64,000 nt of DNA from Deinococcus cellulosilyticus NBRC 106333 = KACC 11606. GTDB taxonomy: Bacteria; Deinococcota; Deinococci; Deinococcales; Deinococcaceae. The translations under genes were made by a program, and so were the position numbers. Positions 8,503 through 17,566 of this stretch are shown piece after piece; positions within the stretch are counted from its first letter, which is position 1; every line of letters begins with the position of its first letter. The stretch is from the NCBI RefSeq assembly GCF_007990775.1, contig NZ_BJXB01000001.1, positions 248,001 to 312,000 on the forward strand. Direction: 5' to 3'. The notes beneath the pieces are model-generated. The model did not search any database. It worked only from the letters and a program-made list of their open reading frames with translations, and was not told the DNA's origin.

Positions 8503-9222
8503 TCACTCCAGGGTGATGGCACCAAGCAGGTTCAGGTAGGCCGCACCAAACACCGGGCCGCTGTGCACCATCTGGTACCTGGCCTGACTGAAATCATACT
8601 GCTCGCCGTTCAATCCTGCCTTAAAAACCTGTGAGACATCCAGTTTCAGCTTCACCACACTGCCTGCTTCAGGCACGTTCAACTGGATTTTTTGCATTTG
8701 CACATCGGCAAGGTTGTACTGCAGTTTGTAGGGATCGGTCCCGAGGTGCAGGGAGAAGGGTTGCTGGGCTCCCCCTTTGAGGAATTTCCCTTCCAGCTTG
8801 AAGAAGACATAACCCGGGTTCCAGGCCCACGCCATTCCCGAATCCACACCCAGAGGAGCGTCTTGCAGGGTCGGGTCGGTGTGGTTCAGGGCTCTCGGGA
8901 CACCAATGCTGAACCTCAGGCCCTTGTAAGTGTCTGCAGGAACCTCTGCCCTGAAGATCTCGATGTTCTGGGTGCCGGTTGAGCGGTTGAAATCCAGCAG
9001 GCGCAGACCGTCCAGAGGGAGTTCTGAGCCGTCGGCTTTCACCAGGGCGACCTCACTCAGGTAGAACTTCACCTGATCGAAGGTGTATTCGTTGCCAGCA
9101 GCATTCTGGTAGGTTTTTGTGAATTCCAGGGGCTCTTTGCCCACATTCAGGGTCAATTGGAGGCTCAGGGGTGCAGCGTGGGCGGTGCAGCCCAGCAGCA
9201 GCAGGGAAATGAGTTGCTTCAT
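8503..9222 (-). CDS. mbnP: MbnP-family copper-binding periplasmic protein
   Basis: This 239-residue protein begins with a signal peptide (MKQLISLLLLGCTAHA). It may be cut after AHA, or be a lipoprotein at C12 (LLGC). The mature part is beta-rich and holds MAWAWNPGYVFFKLEG, with W132 and W134. This matches the conserved stretch of MbnP proteins, whose modified tryptophan (kynurenine) takes part in copper binding. The ATG at 9222 has no strong ribosome site and is chosen for the signal peptide; a longer frame from 9264 exists. It is the first gene of a tight three-gene operon. The family is recognised by motif only. Confidence 0.8.
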   Translation of the reverse strand: MKQLISLLLLGCTAHAAPLSLQLTLNVGKEPLEFTKTYQNAAGNEYTFDQVKFYLSEVALVKADGSELPLDGLRLLDFNRSTGTQNIEIFRAEVPADTYKGLRFSIGVPRALNHTDPTLQDAPLGVDSGMAWAWNPGYVFFKLEGKFLKGGAQQPFSLHLGTDPYKLQYNLADVQMQKIQLNVPEAGSVVKLKLDVSQVFKAGLNGEQYDFSQARYQMVHSGPVFGAAYLNLLGAITLE

Positions 9223-9506
9223 GATCACAATTGTAACCAAACCAGATGGACATTTATCCCGCACAGCATCAGCTTCCTGTCAAAACCAGGCACTCTCTGA
9301 GGAACACACCAGTCCCCGATCAGAAAACACAAGACAGGCTGAAATGGCGTCCCAGCAGGATTCTCCAGAGGTTTCACGGGAGGCGGTCTTGAACAGGTTT
9401 CGAACAGCAAGTGTCATCTTGCCCAACCCGGGGTTACGCCCCCACCCGGTGCCTGATCTGTCCGCATCTCAAAAAACAATCCCTTTCAGAAAGGTTTTTA
9501 CGCACC

Positions 9507-9512
9507 TACACT
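9507..9512 (+). promoter_or_regulatory. -10 box TACACT of the GlxA-type regulator gene
   Basis: TACACT lies six bases before the ATG at 9519, with TTTCAG 17 bases upstream as a weak -35. The message would be leaderless. Confidence 0.55.
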
Positions 9513-9518
9513 GAGAGC

Positions 9519-10493
9519 ATGTCAGGACCGAACCCACAACCCCGCAGAATCCTTTTTCTGCTCCTCAGCAAGGTCAACCTGCTGGATCTGGGCGGACCGG
9601 CACAGGTCTTTGAGACCGCCAGGTTCTATGGAGCCCCCTACCAGATCTCGTTTCATGCTTTTGAAACCCAGATCATCAGTGCACAGGGCTTGCCCCTGGG
9701 ACCCCTCAGCCGACCTCCCACGCCTGAAAAAGACGATCTGGTGATCCTCCCAGGCCCAGAACTGTCTGCTCCTGCTGCTGGACAGCCCTTGTTCAGTGCT
9801 GAAACACTGCGCTGGCTGCAACAGGCACATGCGGCAGGAGCACAACTGGCCTCGGTGTGCACTGGAGCGGCCATTCTTGGCGAGGCCGGGCTGCTTGATG
9901 GCCGTCACTGTACCACCCACTGGTCCCTGATTGAGCACATGCGGCACAGGTACCCTCTGGCAAAGGTGCAAGACGGTGTGCTTTTCGCGCAGGACGGGAA
10001 CATCACCACCAGTGCAGGCATTGCTTCTGGCATGGACATGTCGCTCGCCCTGATTGAACAGGAGCATGGTCCCCTCTTCACGGCGCGGGTGGCCCGTTAC
10101 CTGGTGCTGTACATGCGCCGGGGTGGGAGCCACAGCCAGCAGAGCATCTACCTGGATTACCGCACCCACCTGCACTCGGGGGTGCATCAGGTGCAGGACC
10201 ACCTGGCCCAGCAACCGGGCCGCAAGACCACCCTCCCGGAACTGGCGACAATGGTCAGGCTCAGTCCCAGAGGGCTCAGCAAAGCCTTCAAGCAGCACAC
10301 CGGACTCACCCCACTGGAGTACCAGCAAAAATTGCGTCTGGAACTGGCAAAACAACTGATGCACAATCCTCAGTTGACCCTGGAGAGCATCGCCCAGCGG
10401 TGTGGTTTTGAAGACGCCCGTCACTTTCGCCGCATCTGGAAAGAACACTTCGGAACTTCACCCTCACTGAGCAGAATGCAATTCCAGCAATAA
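9519..10493 (+). CDS. GlxA-type AraC regulator with DJ-1/PfpI sensor domain
   Basis: This 324-residue protein has an N-terminal DJ-1/PfpI (class I glutamine amidotransferase-like) domain, about residues 10-190, with the nucleophile-elbow cysteine in SVCTGAAILGEAGLL. A C-terminal AraC helix-turn-helix pair follows (about residues 225-315; LTLESIAQRCGFED). GlxA-family regulators sense small metabolites with the first domain. ATG 9519 is chosen because of the -10 box six bases upstream and the good domain start; the frame stays open to 9411. It lies 26 bases before a second DJ-1/PfpI gene in the same direction, which is the likely partner or target. Confidence 0.9.
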   Translation: MSGPNPQPRRILFLLLSKVNLLDLGGPAQVFETARFYGAPYQISFHAFETQIISAQGLPLGPLSRPPTPEKDDLVILPGPELSAPAAGQPLFSAETLRWLQQAHAAGAQLASVCTGAAILGEAGLLDGRHCTTHWSLIEHMRHRYPLAKVQDGVLFAQDGNITTSAGIASGMDMSLALIEQEHGPLFTARVARYLVLYMRRGGSHSQQSIYLDYRTHLHSGVHQVQDHLAQQPGRKTTLPELATMVRLSPRGLSKAFKQHTGLTPLEYQQKLRLELAKQLMHNPQLTLESIAQRCGFEDARHFRRIWKEHFGTSPSLSRMQFQQ

Positions 10494-10518
10494 AGTCACC
10501 CCCACCCAAGGAGCCACC

Positions 10519-11781
10519 ATGAAACCGATCTTCAGGGTCAGCCTGTGTCTGCTGGCCGCCGTCCTGCTGCCATTTTCTGTCGGGCAGTACCAGTCCATGA
10601 AAGCCCACCAGATGCTGTTTTCCGAAGCCCCCCAGCAGCAGGTCAACCTCACCCCTGCACCCCCACTTGACCCCGACAAACCCACCGTGGTGGTGATTCT
10701 GGGAGATGATGTCTCAGAAGTTTCGGACGTGCTGGGACCCTATCAGGTCTTTGCGGCATCTGGAAAATACAACGTGGTCACTGCGGCCCCCGAGCGCAGA
10801 CCTGTGGCCCTGACGGGAGGCCTGGACCTGCTGCCCCATTACGCCCTGTCGGAACTGGACCAGAAACTGCACCATCCTCCTGCTGTGGTGGTGGTACCCA
10901 ACATTCCCTTCATCCGGGATCAGGAGAATGCCCCTCTGGTCTCCTGGCTGAAAAAACAGGGAAAACACCCGGACACAGTGATCATGAGCATCTGCTCCGG
11001 GGCAGACACCCTGGCCCTGACAGGGCTGCTGGACGGCAAGAAAGCCACAGGCCACTGGAGTGACAGGAGCAGGCTGGAAAAACAGTTCCCGCAGGTGCAC
11101 TGGACCTGGGATGCCAGATACGTGGATGCAGGACAGCAGGTAACTTCAGCGGGGGTGCTCTCAGGGATTGATGCCAGCCTGCATGTTCTCAAGCGCCTCG
11201 CTGGACCAGAAACCGCCCACCAGACAGCCCAGAAGATGAATTACGCTCAGAGCACCCACCTGACCAACCCCCAGATGCAGCCCTTTGACATTGCCCTTTC
11301 GGACAGCATCTTCCTGCTGAATGCCTCTTACCTCTGGGACCGCAAAACCTACCAGTTGCCCCTCAAAAAAGGCATGGACGAAATCGAACTGGCCGCCCTG
11401 GTGGACACCTTTCCAGCCACCTTCAGTGCAGAGCTGTTGACCACCGCTCCGGTCAAAGGACCCATCCAGAGCCGTTATGGTCTGGATCTGCTTCCCAGAG
11501 CCACATCAGAGCAGTCTGAACTTGAAGTCCTCAAGCTCACAGGAACAGGCTTCCCTTTTGATGACACCCTCAGCCAGCTTGCCCTCACACAGAATGTGCC
11601 CACAGCTGTGTTCGGGGCTAAGCGTCTGGAATACCGTGCAGGAACCCAGCACTTCGAAGGCAGAGGATGGTGGACGCCAGCCGTGTACAGACCCCTCTAT
11701 CTGGCCTTGCTGGGTGTGGTGCTGGTGTTGGTGGTGGAATGGGGGATGCGAATGTTGAGAAAACGAAAAGTTTCCTTCTAA
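10519..11781 (+). CDS. Membrane-anchored DJ-1/PfpI family protein
   Basis: This 420-residue protein has an N-terminal hydrophobic segment (residues 8-22), a DJ-1/PfpI domain (about residues 55-235, with the elbow SICSGADTLALTGLLDG), a further soluble part and a C-terminal membrane helix (LALLGVVLVLVVEW) followed by RMLRKRK. A DJ-1 domain held between two membrane anchors is not the usual layout. The ATG at 10519 follows AAGGAG. It is coupled to the GlxA-type regulator upstream and may be regulated by it. The reaction is unknown: the family includes proteases, glyoxalases and pure sensors. Confidence 0.8.
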   Translation: MKPIFRVSLCLLAAVLLPFSVGQYQSMKAHQMLFSEAPQQQVNLTPAPPLDPDKPTVVVILGDDVSEVSDVLGPYQVFAASGKYNVVTAAPERRPVALTGGLDLLPHYALSELDQKLHHPPAVVVVPNIPFIRDQENAPLVSWLKKQGKHPDTVIMSICSGADTLALTGLLDGKKATGHWSDRSRLEKQFPQVHWTWDARYVDAGQQVTSAGVLSGIDASLHVLKRLAGPETAHQTAQKMNYAQSTHLTNPQMQPFDIALSDSIFLLNASYLWDRKTYQLPLKKGMDEIELAALVDTFPATFSAELLTTAPVKGPIQSRYGLDLLPRATSEQSELEVLKLTGTGFPFDDTLSQLALTQNVPTAVFGAKRLEYRAGTQHFEGRGWWTPAVYRPLYLALLGVVLVLVVEWGMRMLRKRKVSF

Positions 11782-11905
11782 AACAATCCATGGCCCTCAG
11801 TTCAAGGCTTATTGTAGAATTTTAGCAACCATTCAGATCAAAAAATCTGCTAGTGCTTGAGTGGTTGAAATATTTGAATCTCTGAGAACTACCTTAGGAG
11901 ACAAC

Positions 11906-12199
11906 ATGGATCGGGAAAATAACATTGACTGGGATGATTACACTCCCCCCGATGACATTGTGGCCATCTCATTAGCAGAAATCGCACACTATTTATCAAT
12001 TGGATTAAATATTAGTTTTGGTGCCGCAGTTGATTTGATGAACTCAACAAATATTGTTCCCTTTACCCTGAAGCTGGATTCCGATACCAGAAAGTGGATT
12101 GATCAGGACGCAGAAGGAGCAGCAATAAGAATTGCAGAAAAAGCTGGTTTCAAGATAGAAATCGAAGAATCAATGCAGCATTTGGTTTCTCTTTTTTAA
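11906..12199 (+). CDS. AT-rich small acidic protein of unknown function
   Basis: This 97-residue protein is acidic (many D and E near the N-terminus) and probably soluble, with a helical middle (IVAISLAEIAHYLSIGLN). TTAGGAG lies just before the ATG at 11906; the frame extends to 11861 without a better start. Its codons use A/T at third positions far more than the neighbours, and the flanks (about 11800-12300) are also AT-rich, which suggests recent acquisition. The family is not recognised. It stands alone, 106 bases before the convergent end of the SNF2 helicase gene. Confidence 0.6.
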   Translation: MDRENNIDWDDYTPPDDIVAISLAEIAHYLSIGLNISFGAAVDLMNSTNIVPFTLKLDSDTRKWIDQDAEGAAIRIAEKAGFKIEIEESMQHLVSLF

Positions 12200-12243
12200 T
12201 ACTACAAATCAAAGGCCATACCTAGAAATCGAACCTTTGCTTT

Positions 12244-12290
12244 TTAGTAACTACTCAGAATGAACCAGTGGTTCTGAGCAGTTACTACTT
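12244..12290. terminator. Hairpin after the AT-rich orphan gene
   Basis: AGTAACTACTCAGAA and TTCTGAGCAGTTACT are inverted with one mismatch around an 11-base loop. It lies between two convergent genes. The T-run is weak on both sides, so a structural or operator role is possible. Confidence 0.45.
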
Positions 12291-12304
12291 AAGAAAGTCC
12301 CCCA

Positions 12305-15300
12305 TTAAGACCCGAACAATGCCTGCACATCCTCCAGCGTCAGGGTCTGCCCCTCCCCAAGCCCACCTTCCAGGATGCCCTGTGCCAGTGCGGCCTTTCT
12401 GGCCTGCAGATCCAGAATTTTCTCTTCAAGTGTGCCTGCAGTGATGAGTTTGTACACAAAAACGGGTTTGTCCTGCCCGATGCGGTAGGCACGGTCCGTG
12501 GCCTGGTTTTCGGCGGCAGGGTTCCACCAGGGGTCATAATGGATCACCGTGTCTGCTGCGGTCAGGTTCAGACCCACTCCCCCTGCTTTCAGGCTGATCA
12601 GGAACATATGGGTCTGGCCCGACTGGAATTGCTCGATCTGGGTTTTGCGGTCCACGGTGTCCCCGGTGATTTTGGAGTACGGGATTTTCAGGTCCTTCAG
12701 GGTTTCTTCGAGCAGCCCAAGCAGGGTGGCAAATTGCGAGAACACCAGCACCCGACGGCCTTCCTCGATCATGCTGGGCAGTGTTTCCTTGAACCAGTCG
12801 AGTTTGATCGAATGCCGCACCTTTTTTGCAGCGTCCAGAGACAGCAGCCTGGGGTCACAGCACACCTGCCGGAGTTTCAGCAGGGCGTCCAGAATGGCAA
12901 TGTGGCTTCTGGCCAGACCCCTGCTGGCGATCTCCTCCTGCACCCGCTTCTGCACGGAGATGCGCAGGGTTTCGTACAGGTCACGCTGTGCCCCTTCGAG
13001 GTCCAGACGGACCACCATTTCGGTTTTCTCGGGGAGTTCTTTTGCCACCTGTTCTTTGGTGCGCCGCAGGATGAAAGGGCGGATGCGTTTTGCCAGGGCT
13101 GCCCTGCGGTTCACATCTGCATTCTTCTCAATGGGGTTGCGGTACAGGTGGGCGAATTGCCGCTCATCTCCCAGAAAGCCAGGCATCAGGAAGTGAAACA
13201 GGGACCAGAGCTCCCCGAGGTGGTTTTCCAGGGGGGTTCCCGTCAGGCACAGGCGGTGCTGGCTCCTGAGCAGCCCTATGGCCTTGCTGGTGGCACTTTT
13301 TGCGTTCTTGATGTTCTGGGCCTCATCCAGAATGATGCTGTGGAAGGTGTGCTGCGAGAGCACCTCGAAGTCTCTGGAGATCAGAGGATACGTGGTGAGG
13401 ACCAGGTCATGCTCTGAAATGCGTCCAAAGTCCTGCTTGCGGCCCGTTCCCTGCAACACCAGCACTTTCAGGTCCGGGGTGAACCTGTGGGCTTCCGAGG
13501 CCCAGTTGTGCATCAGTGAGGTGGGGGCAACAATCAGGGCTGGGCTTTTCAGGCGGCCCTGCTCTTTTTCCAGCAGCAGGTGCGTCAGGGTCTGCAGGGT
13601 TTTCCCAAGGCCCATGTCATCGGCCAGAATGCCGTTCAGACCGTATTCCCGCAGGAACTGCAACCAGTTGAGACCTTCATGCTGGTAGGGCCTCAGCTGA
13701 GCCTGAAGTCCAGCAGGAAGTGGGGCCACCTGCAGACCTGCAAAATCCCTGAGTTTCTGGCCCAGTTCCCGTGCCCTTGTGCCACCAGACCACTCAGGAC
13801 TGAGGTCCTTTTCGAGATCTGCAAGCCGGGCTGCGTCCAGCAGAGGCAAACGCACTTTGCCCTGGGGGAGTCCTTCCTGGCTGTACAGTTCCACCAGGGT
13901 GCCCAGCAGGGAGCGCACCCTTGAAATGGGCAGGGGCAGCAGGGTTCCATTGTCCAGCCTGGGATAGAGCATGGCATCATTGTCCAGGGAATTGAGCTGT
14001 TCGGTCAGCACGTGGGCAGGCATGGAGCGGATCAGGGACATCAGGAGGGGAAGCACACTGATGCGCTTTTCCCCCACCATCACCCCGAGTTCCAGCCCGA
14101 ACCAGTCGCTTCCCTCTTCCAGATCTGCAAACCAGCCGCCCACCTCGGCCAGCCTGAAATCAAAACCGGGATCAAAGCGGATGTCCCAGCCCTGCTGTTT
14201 GAGCATGGGAACCTGCACCGAGATGAAATCCATCCAGACCTGCTCTTCTGCAGCACCTTTTTGCTTCTGGAGGCGAAAACCCCAGCGGTTTTTCATTCGC
14301 TCGGGAAGACGGGTTTTGTAGACTTTCTCGGCGTCTTCCAGACCCATTTTTCTGAGCTGCTGCACGCTCTCCTGCTCGGCCAGTGGGTCTCTGGGGAGCG
14401 TGACAATCACGCCACCATGCACCTGCTGGATGGCCGGAAGCTCGGGTTCCGTGACCATGTACCCCTGATAGGTCCAGTCGAGTTGCACGGTGTGCATCCG
14501 CTGACCCATGCCGTAAGACCCGAGGTTCAGGTTGTCCGAGCAGAGGGTCAATCTGGGCACCATCACCGCCTCAATGGTCTGCGAGGGAAGCACTTTTGGC
14601 ACAGGAAAACGGCTTCCAAAGCGCTCTTCCAGCAATTCTGCAAAAGCAGAGCTGTGCTCCATGCGCACCGGAGGAATGCTGAGGAAGCGTTGCAAGTCTT
14701 TTTCGGGCAGGTCTGCATCCACCGGTCCAAGTTCCAGCGTCCCATAATCCAGGTACCAGGGCTTCGAGAGGGGAAGCACCACACTGGCCTGCGGGTTCAC
14801 CTGCAACACCGGATGCTGCTTTCCATCCGCAGCTGTTTTCCAGACTGGCAGGCCTTCCCTGGGCGCACCTGCCCGGATCGGTGTGTCCCACTGGTCCTGC
14901 AGGTAAAGCCTGCCCGTTTCCAGCAGACTGGTCAGGATGTGCCCTGTGAGGGCCAGATCCCGGAGGCCTTCCCAGTCCTGGATCTGCCCGAGCACCAGAA
15001 TCAGGGGCAGGTCTGCCACCACGTATTGTGCAAAAGAACTTCCGGGCTGGTAGGGCTTGATGTCCTTGAGGCCCTGTTTGCCTTTGCGGGCCACGAACGT
15101 GCGGATTTTGAAGGTCTGCTGCTTCCGGCGGTTGCGCACCACCTCCAGACCGAAGAGCAGCGTGTGGCTGGAAGCACGGGGTTCCTCTGTGCTCTCTTCA
15201 AGCCACAGGCGCAGTTCATTGGGCAACTGAAAGGAAGGGGGCAACAGGTCGGTGTCTTTCTTCGGTCCTGCTCCAGAAACTTTCAGCAGAGGCTCCACCT

Positions 15301-15799
15301 CCTTCCAGACCTTCTCACCCATCGCGGCCACCACGGCCACCGGAGACCGCAGGTACAGTGCACTGAGCTGCGACAGGTAAGGCTCTTTCAGTTCTTTTTT
15401 CTGCTCCCAGATGAAGCGGATCATGCCCACCTGCTTCTCGTCCTGGAAAGAGAAAGAGCTGTGCACAGGAGCAGCATCCGGTTCGAACAGCGATTCTTCC
15501 GAGTGCTTCTCCTGAAACCACACCATCAGGGCAGCGACCACGTGCTTGCAGTTGTAGCCCACCGGGCAGGAACACTCCCCATCGATCAGCAGGGCGTGCT
15601 TCTGGCGGCGCAGCAGGATGTCCTGGGTGTACATTTCACGGTCTGTTGAGCTGCGCACCTCACTGACCAGATGCTCTCTGTCTTCCACCCAGCGGGTGAA
15701 TTCCACAGCCTCGCCCCGCACCAGCGTCTGGGCACGGGACCAGGTTGCCACAGGAAAAGCTGCCTGCAGTTCCTCCCAGGTGAAATCAGGTGGAGCCAT
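12305..15799 (-). CDS. SNF2-family helicase with SWIM zinc finger
   Basis: This protein of about 1164 residues has an N-terminal SWIM finger (C76, C78, C84 and H86 in CSCPVGYNCKH), a long middle region, and a C-terminal SNF2/RapA motor. Motifs are DDMGLGKT (Walker A), ILDEAQNIKN (the DEAQ-type box), LTGTPLENH and RAYRIGQDKPV (motif VI). Such bacterial SNF2 proteins translocate on double-stranded DNA and are thought to remodel protein-DNA or RNA polymerase complexes. ATG 15799 is preferred; the frame also allows a TTG at 15880, so the N-terminus is uncertain by 27 residues. It is about normal length for the family. Confidence 0.9.
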   Translation of the reverse strand: MAPPDFTWEELQAAFPVATWSRAQTLVRGEAVEFTRWVEDREHLVSEVRSSTDREMYTQDILLRRQKHALLIDGECSCPVGYNCKHVVAALMVWFQEKHSEESLFEPDAAPVHSSFSFQDEKQVGMIRFIWEQKKELKEPYLSQLSALYLRSPVAVVAAMGEKVWKEVEPLLKVSGAGPKKDTDLLPPSFQLPNELRLWLEESTEEPRASSHTLLFGLEVVRNRRKQQTFKIRTFVARKGKQGLKDIKPYQPGSSFAQYVVADLPLILVLGQIQDWEGLRDLALTGHILTSLLETGRLYLQDQWDTPIRAGAPREGLPVWKTAADGKQHPVLQVNPQASVVLPLSKPWYLDYGTLELGPVDADLPEKDLQRFLSIPPVRMEHSSAFAELLEERFGSRFPVPKVLPSQTIEAVMVPRLTLCSDNLNLGSYGMGQRMHTVQLDWTYQGYMVTEPELPAIQQVHGGVIVTLPRDPLAEQESVQQLRKMGLEDAEKVYKTRLPERMKNRWGFRLQKQKGAAEEQVWMDFISVQVPMLKQQGWDIRFDPGFDFRLAEVGGWFADLEEGSDWFGLELGVMVGEKRISVLPLLMSLIRSMPAHVLTEQLNSLDNDAMLYPRLDNGTLLPLPISRVRSLLGTLVELYSQEGLPQGKVRLPLLDAARLADLEKDLSPEWSGGTRARELGQKLRDFAGLQVAPLPAGLQAQLRPYQHEGLNWLQFLREYGLNGILADDMGLGKTLQTLTHLLLEKEQGRLKSPALIVAPTSLMHNWASEAHRFTPDLKVLVLQGTGRKQDFGRISEHDLVLTTYPLISRDFEVLSQHTFHSIILDEAQNIKNAKSATSKAIGLLRSQHRLCLTGTPLENHLGELWSLFHFLMPGFLGDERQFAHLYRNPIEKNADVNRRAALAKRIRPFILRRTKEQVAKELPEKTEMVVRLDLEGAQRDLYETLRISVQKRVQEEIASRGLARSHIAILDALLKLRQVCCDPRLLSLDAAKKVRHSIKLDWFKETLPSMIEEGRRVLVFSQFATLLGLLEETLKDLKIPYSKITGDTVDRKTQIEQFQSGQTHMFLISLKAGGVGLNLTAADTVIHYDPWWNPAAENQATDRAYRIGQDKPVFVYKLITAGTLEEKILDLQARKAALAQGILEGGLGEGQTLTLEDVQALFGS

Positions 15800-15889
15800 A
15801 CCGTCAAAGCATAGCCTGTTTTGGGTCTTTTCAAAAGCGAAAACCTGCAGCTGTATAAGCCGCAGGTCCTGAGAGGTCAAGAGACAAAA

Positions 15890-16450
15890 TCAGTAGGCGT
15901 TGTAGAACACAGTGTCCGTGACCCAGTCTTCATCCCACACGTCACCCAGCACAATGGACATCTTGTCCACAAACTCATTCTCAGAATCCGCAAAAGCGGT
16001 GCGGTACGTGTTGCCAAAACGGAAATCCGCCACCCGATCAAAATCCAGAGGGGTCTTGCTGGCCAGCAAAATCACCTGATTCAGGCCTCTGGGAGGGGCC
16101 ACTTCAAACTCAAAACCATCGTTCTGGTCAGGGAAAGACACCTGGTACCCACCGCGAACAAATTGCTCTCCGGCAGAAAAACGGTTGGGCAGGATCAGGT
16201 CCACGCGCCCGTAGGAATCCACATTGAACAGGTACACATAGGCGTCATCGTTCAACTGGGCAAAGAAACGGATGGTTTCACCCGTGGCGTATTCGGGCAT
16301 GCTGCCATCACGGTCCAGCCAGAGCTGTGCCTGCAGGTTCGTCTGGTATGGGTTGACAATCACACCCTGAGAGTTGACCATCGGGGCTGCATTTGCAGTC
16401 AGTGCACCGGATGCGGTCAGCAGGGAAAAGAGAAGAAGCATCTTTTTCAT
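15890..16450 (-). CDS. Exported DUF4384-domain protein
   Basis: This 186-residue protein has a signal peptide (MKKMLLLFSLLTASGALTANA). The DUF4384-like pattern follows: a span on what the protein may draw on (ATGETIRFFAQLNDDAYVYLFNVDSYGRVDLILPN), then VRGGYQVSFPD and a VILLAS strand. In Deinococcus and relatives these domains occur in cell-envelope and S-layer associated proteins, but no activity is established. The mature part is rich in aromatic and acidic residues and is probably a beta sandwich. It lies upstream of the SNF2 gene on the same strand, with no sign of shared function. Confidence 0.8.
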   Translation of the reverse strand: MKKMLLLFSLLTASGALTANAAPMVNSQGVIVNPYQTNLQAQLWLDRDGSMPEYATGETIRFFAQLNDDAYVYLFNVDSYGRVDLILPNRFSAGEQFVRGGYQVSFPDQNDGFEFEVAPPRGLNQVILLASKTPLDFDRVADFRFGNTYRTAFADSENEFVDKMSIVLGDVWDEDWVTDTVFYNAY

Positions 16451-16590
16451 GGGTTTACGGTAAACCCTGAGGCTTGCCTGAAGATGATACCAGCGGGGAA
16501 TTTTCTTAACAAAGGGTTTCAGAACCCTTTATGAACGCAAAATTGTAGGGGCGGGCCGACGGCTCGCCCCCATTGGCAGGAAGCGTGATC

Positions 16591-17535
16591 TCAGAACGGA
16601 CTGTCTGGATAGTAGTAATTTTTTGCGTTCTGTTTGGTGACCAGCACCGATGGAATGATGGTGGTTTTGGGCATCTTGCTGCCCGTGACCACACTCTTGA
16701 CGGTCAGTTTCATGGCATCGGCAATCATCGAGGGGGCGTAGGTGACATCTGCGGTGATCAGTTTGTCCCCATCCATCACCTTCTTGATGAATTCCTTCAT
16801 GCCTGCCCCACCCAGCACGAACTTGATGTCGGTGCGTTTGGCCTGGTCCATGGCCTTGAGGACCCCCACTGCGATGTCATCGTCCTGTGCCCACACTGCA
16901 TCAATTTTCGGGAAGCGGGTCAGGAAGTCCTGCATGACTTTAAAGCCGTCGTCTCTGTTCCAGTTGGCGAATTTCTTGTCCAGGATCTTGATGTTGGGGT
17001 ATTTGGACTTCAGGACTGCTTCGAATGCATCCACACGCTGGTTGTCGATCACGGTGGGAATGCCGCGCAGGACCACAATGTTCCCTTTCCCACCGAGTTG
17101 TTTCCCGAGGTACTCTGCACTGACTTTGCCCATGCCAGGGTTGTCTCCGGCCACGTAGGCGTCCTGTGCAGATTCATCGGTGAGGCCACGGTCCACCACC
17201 GTCACAAAAACCCCCTTGTCATGCAGGTTCTTGATGGGTCTTGTCAGGGGGCCAGACTCGTAGGGGAGCACCACCAGGGTGTCGATCTTGTTGACGGTCA
17301 GGAGGTCCTGAAGCTGGTTGGCCTGATCATTGGCATCTTTGGCGGTTTTCACAATGATCTTGATGCCAGGGTACTGTTTCTCCAGTTCGGTTTTGGTGCG
17401 ATTCGCCCAGTACACCACGCCCCCAGTCCACCCGTGGTCCGCTGCGGGGATGGAAACACCAATCACGGCGTTCTTGTTCTGGGCGAAGGCTGCTGAGGCC
17501 ATGAGAAGTCCTACGGTCAACAGTGCTTTTTTCAT
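16591..17535 (-). CDS. Sugar ABC transporter substrate-binding protein (ribose type)
   Basis: This 314-residue exported protein has a signal peptide (MKKALLTVGLLMASAAFAQ) and the periplasmic-binding fold of the RbsB/XylF class (GVSIPAADHGWTGGVVYWA, then VVLPYESGPLTRPI, and DAVWAQDDDIAVGVLKA). It would capture a sugar outside the membrane and deliver it to the permease. It is the last gene of a three-gene transport operon (ATPase, permease, binding protein), 31 bases after the permease stop. The exact sugar cannot be read; members of this class bind ribose, xylose, galactose or sugar alcohols. Confidence 0.93.
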   Translation of the reverse strand: MKKALLTVGLLMASAAFAQNKNAVIGVSIPAADHGWTGGVVYWANRTKTELEKQYPGIKIIVKTAKDANDQANQLQDLLTVNKIDTLVVLPYESGPLTRPIKNLHDKGVFVTVVDRGLTDESAQDAYVAGDNPGMGKVSAEYLGKQLGGKGNIVVLRGIPTVIDNQRVDAFEAVLKSKYPNIKILDKKFANWNRDDGFKVMQDFLTRFPKIDAVWAQDDDIAVGVLKAMDQAKRTDIKFVLGGAGMKEFIKKVMDGDKLITADVTYAPSMIADAMKLTVKSVVTGSKMPKTTIIPSVLVTKQNAKNYYYPDSPF

Positions 17536-17566
17536 GCTTTCTCCTCCATGTGGAAAGGGTGGCAGG

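Noticed and set aside
7135..9222. A methanobactin biosynthesis cluster
   Set aside because: Only the MbnP/MbnH-type pair and one extra gene are present; there is no precursor peptide, MbnB/MbnC or transporter gene nearby.
12210..12245. A GGTTCGATT stretch on the minus strand resembling a tRNA T-loop
   Set aside because: No acceptor, D or anticodon arm can be built around it, so it is not a tRNA; a relic attachment site cannot be shown.
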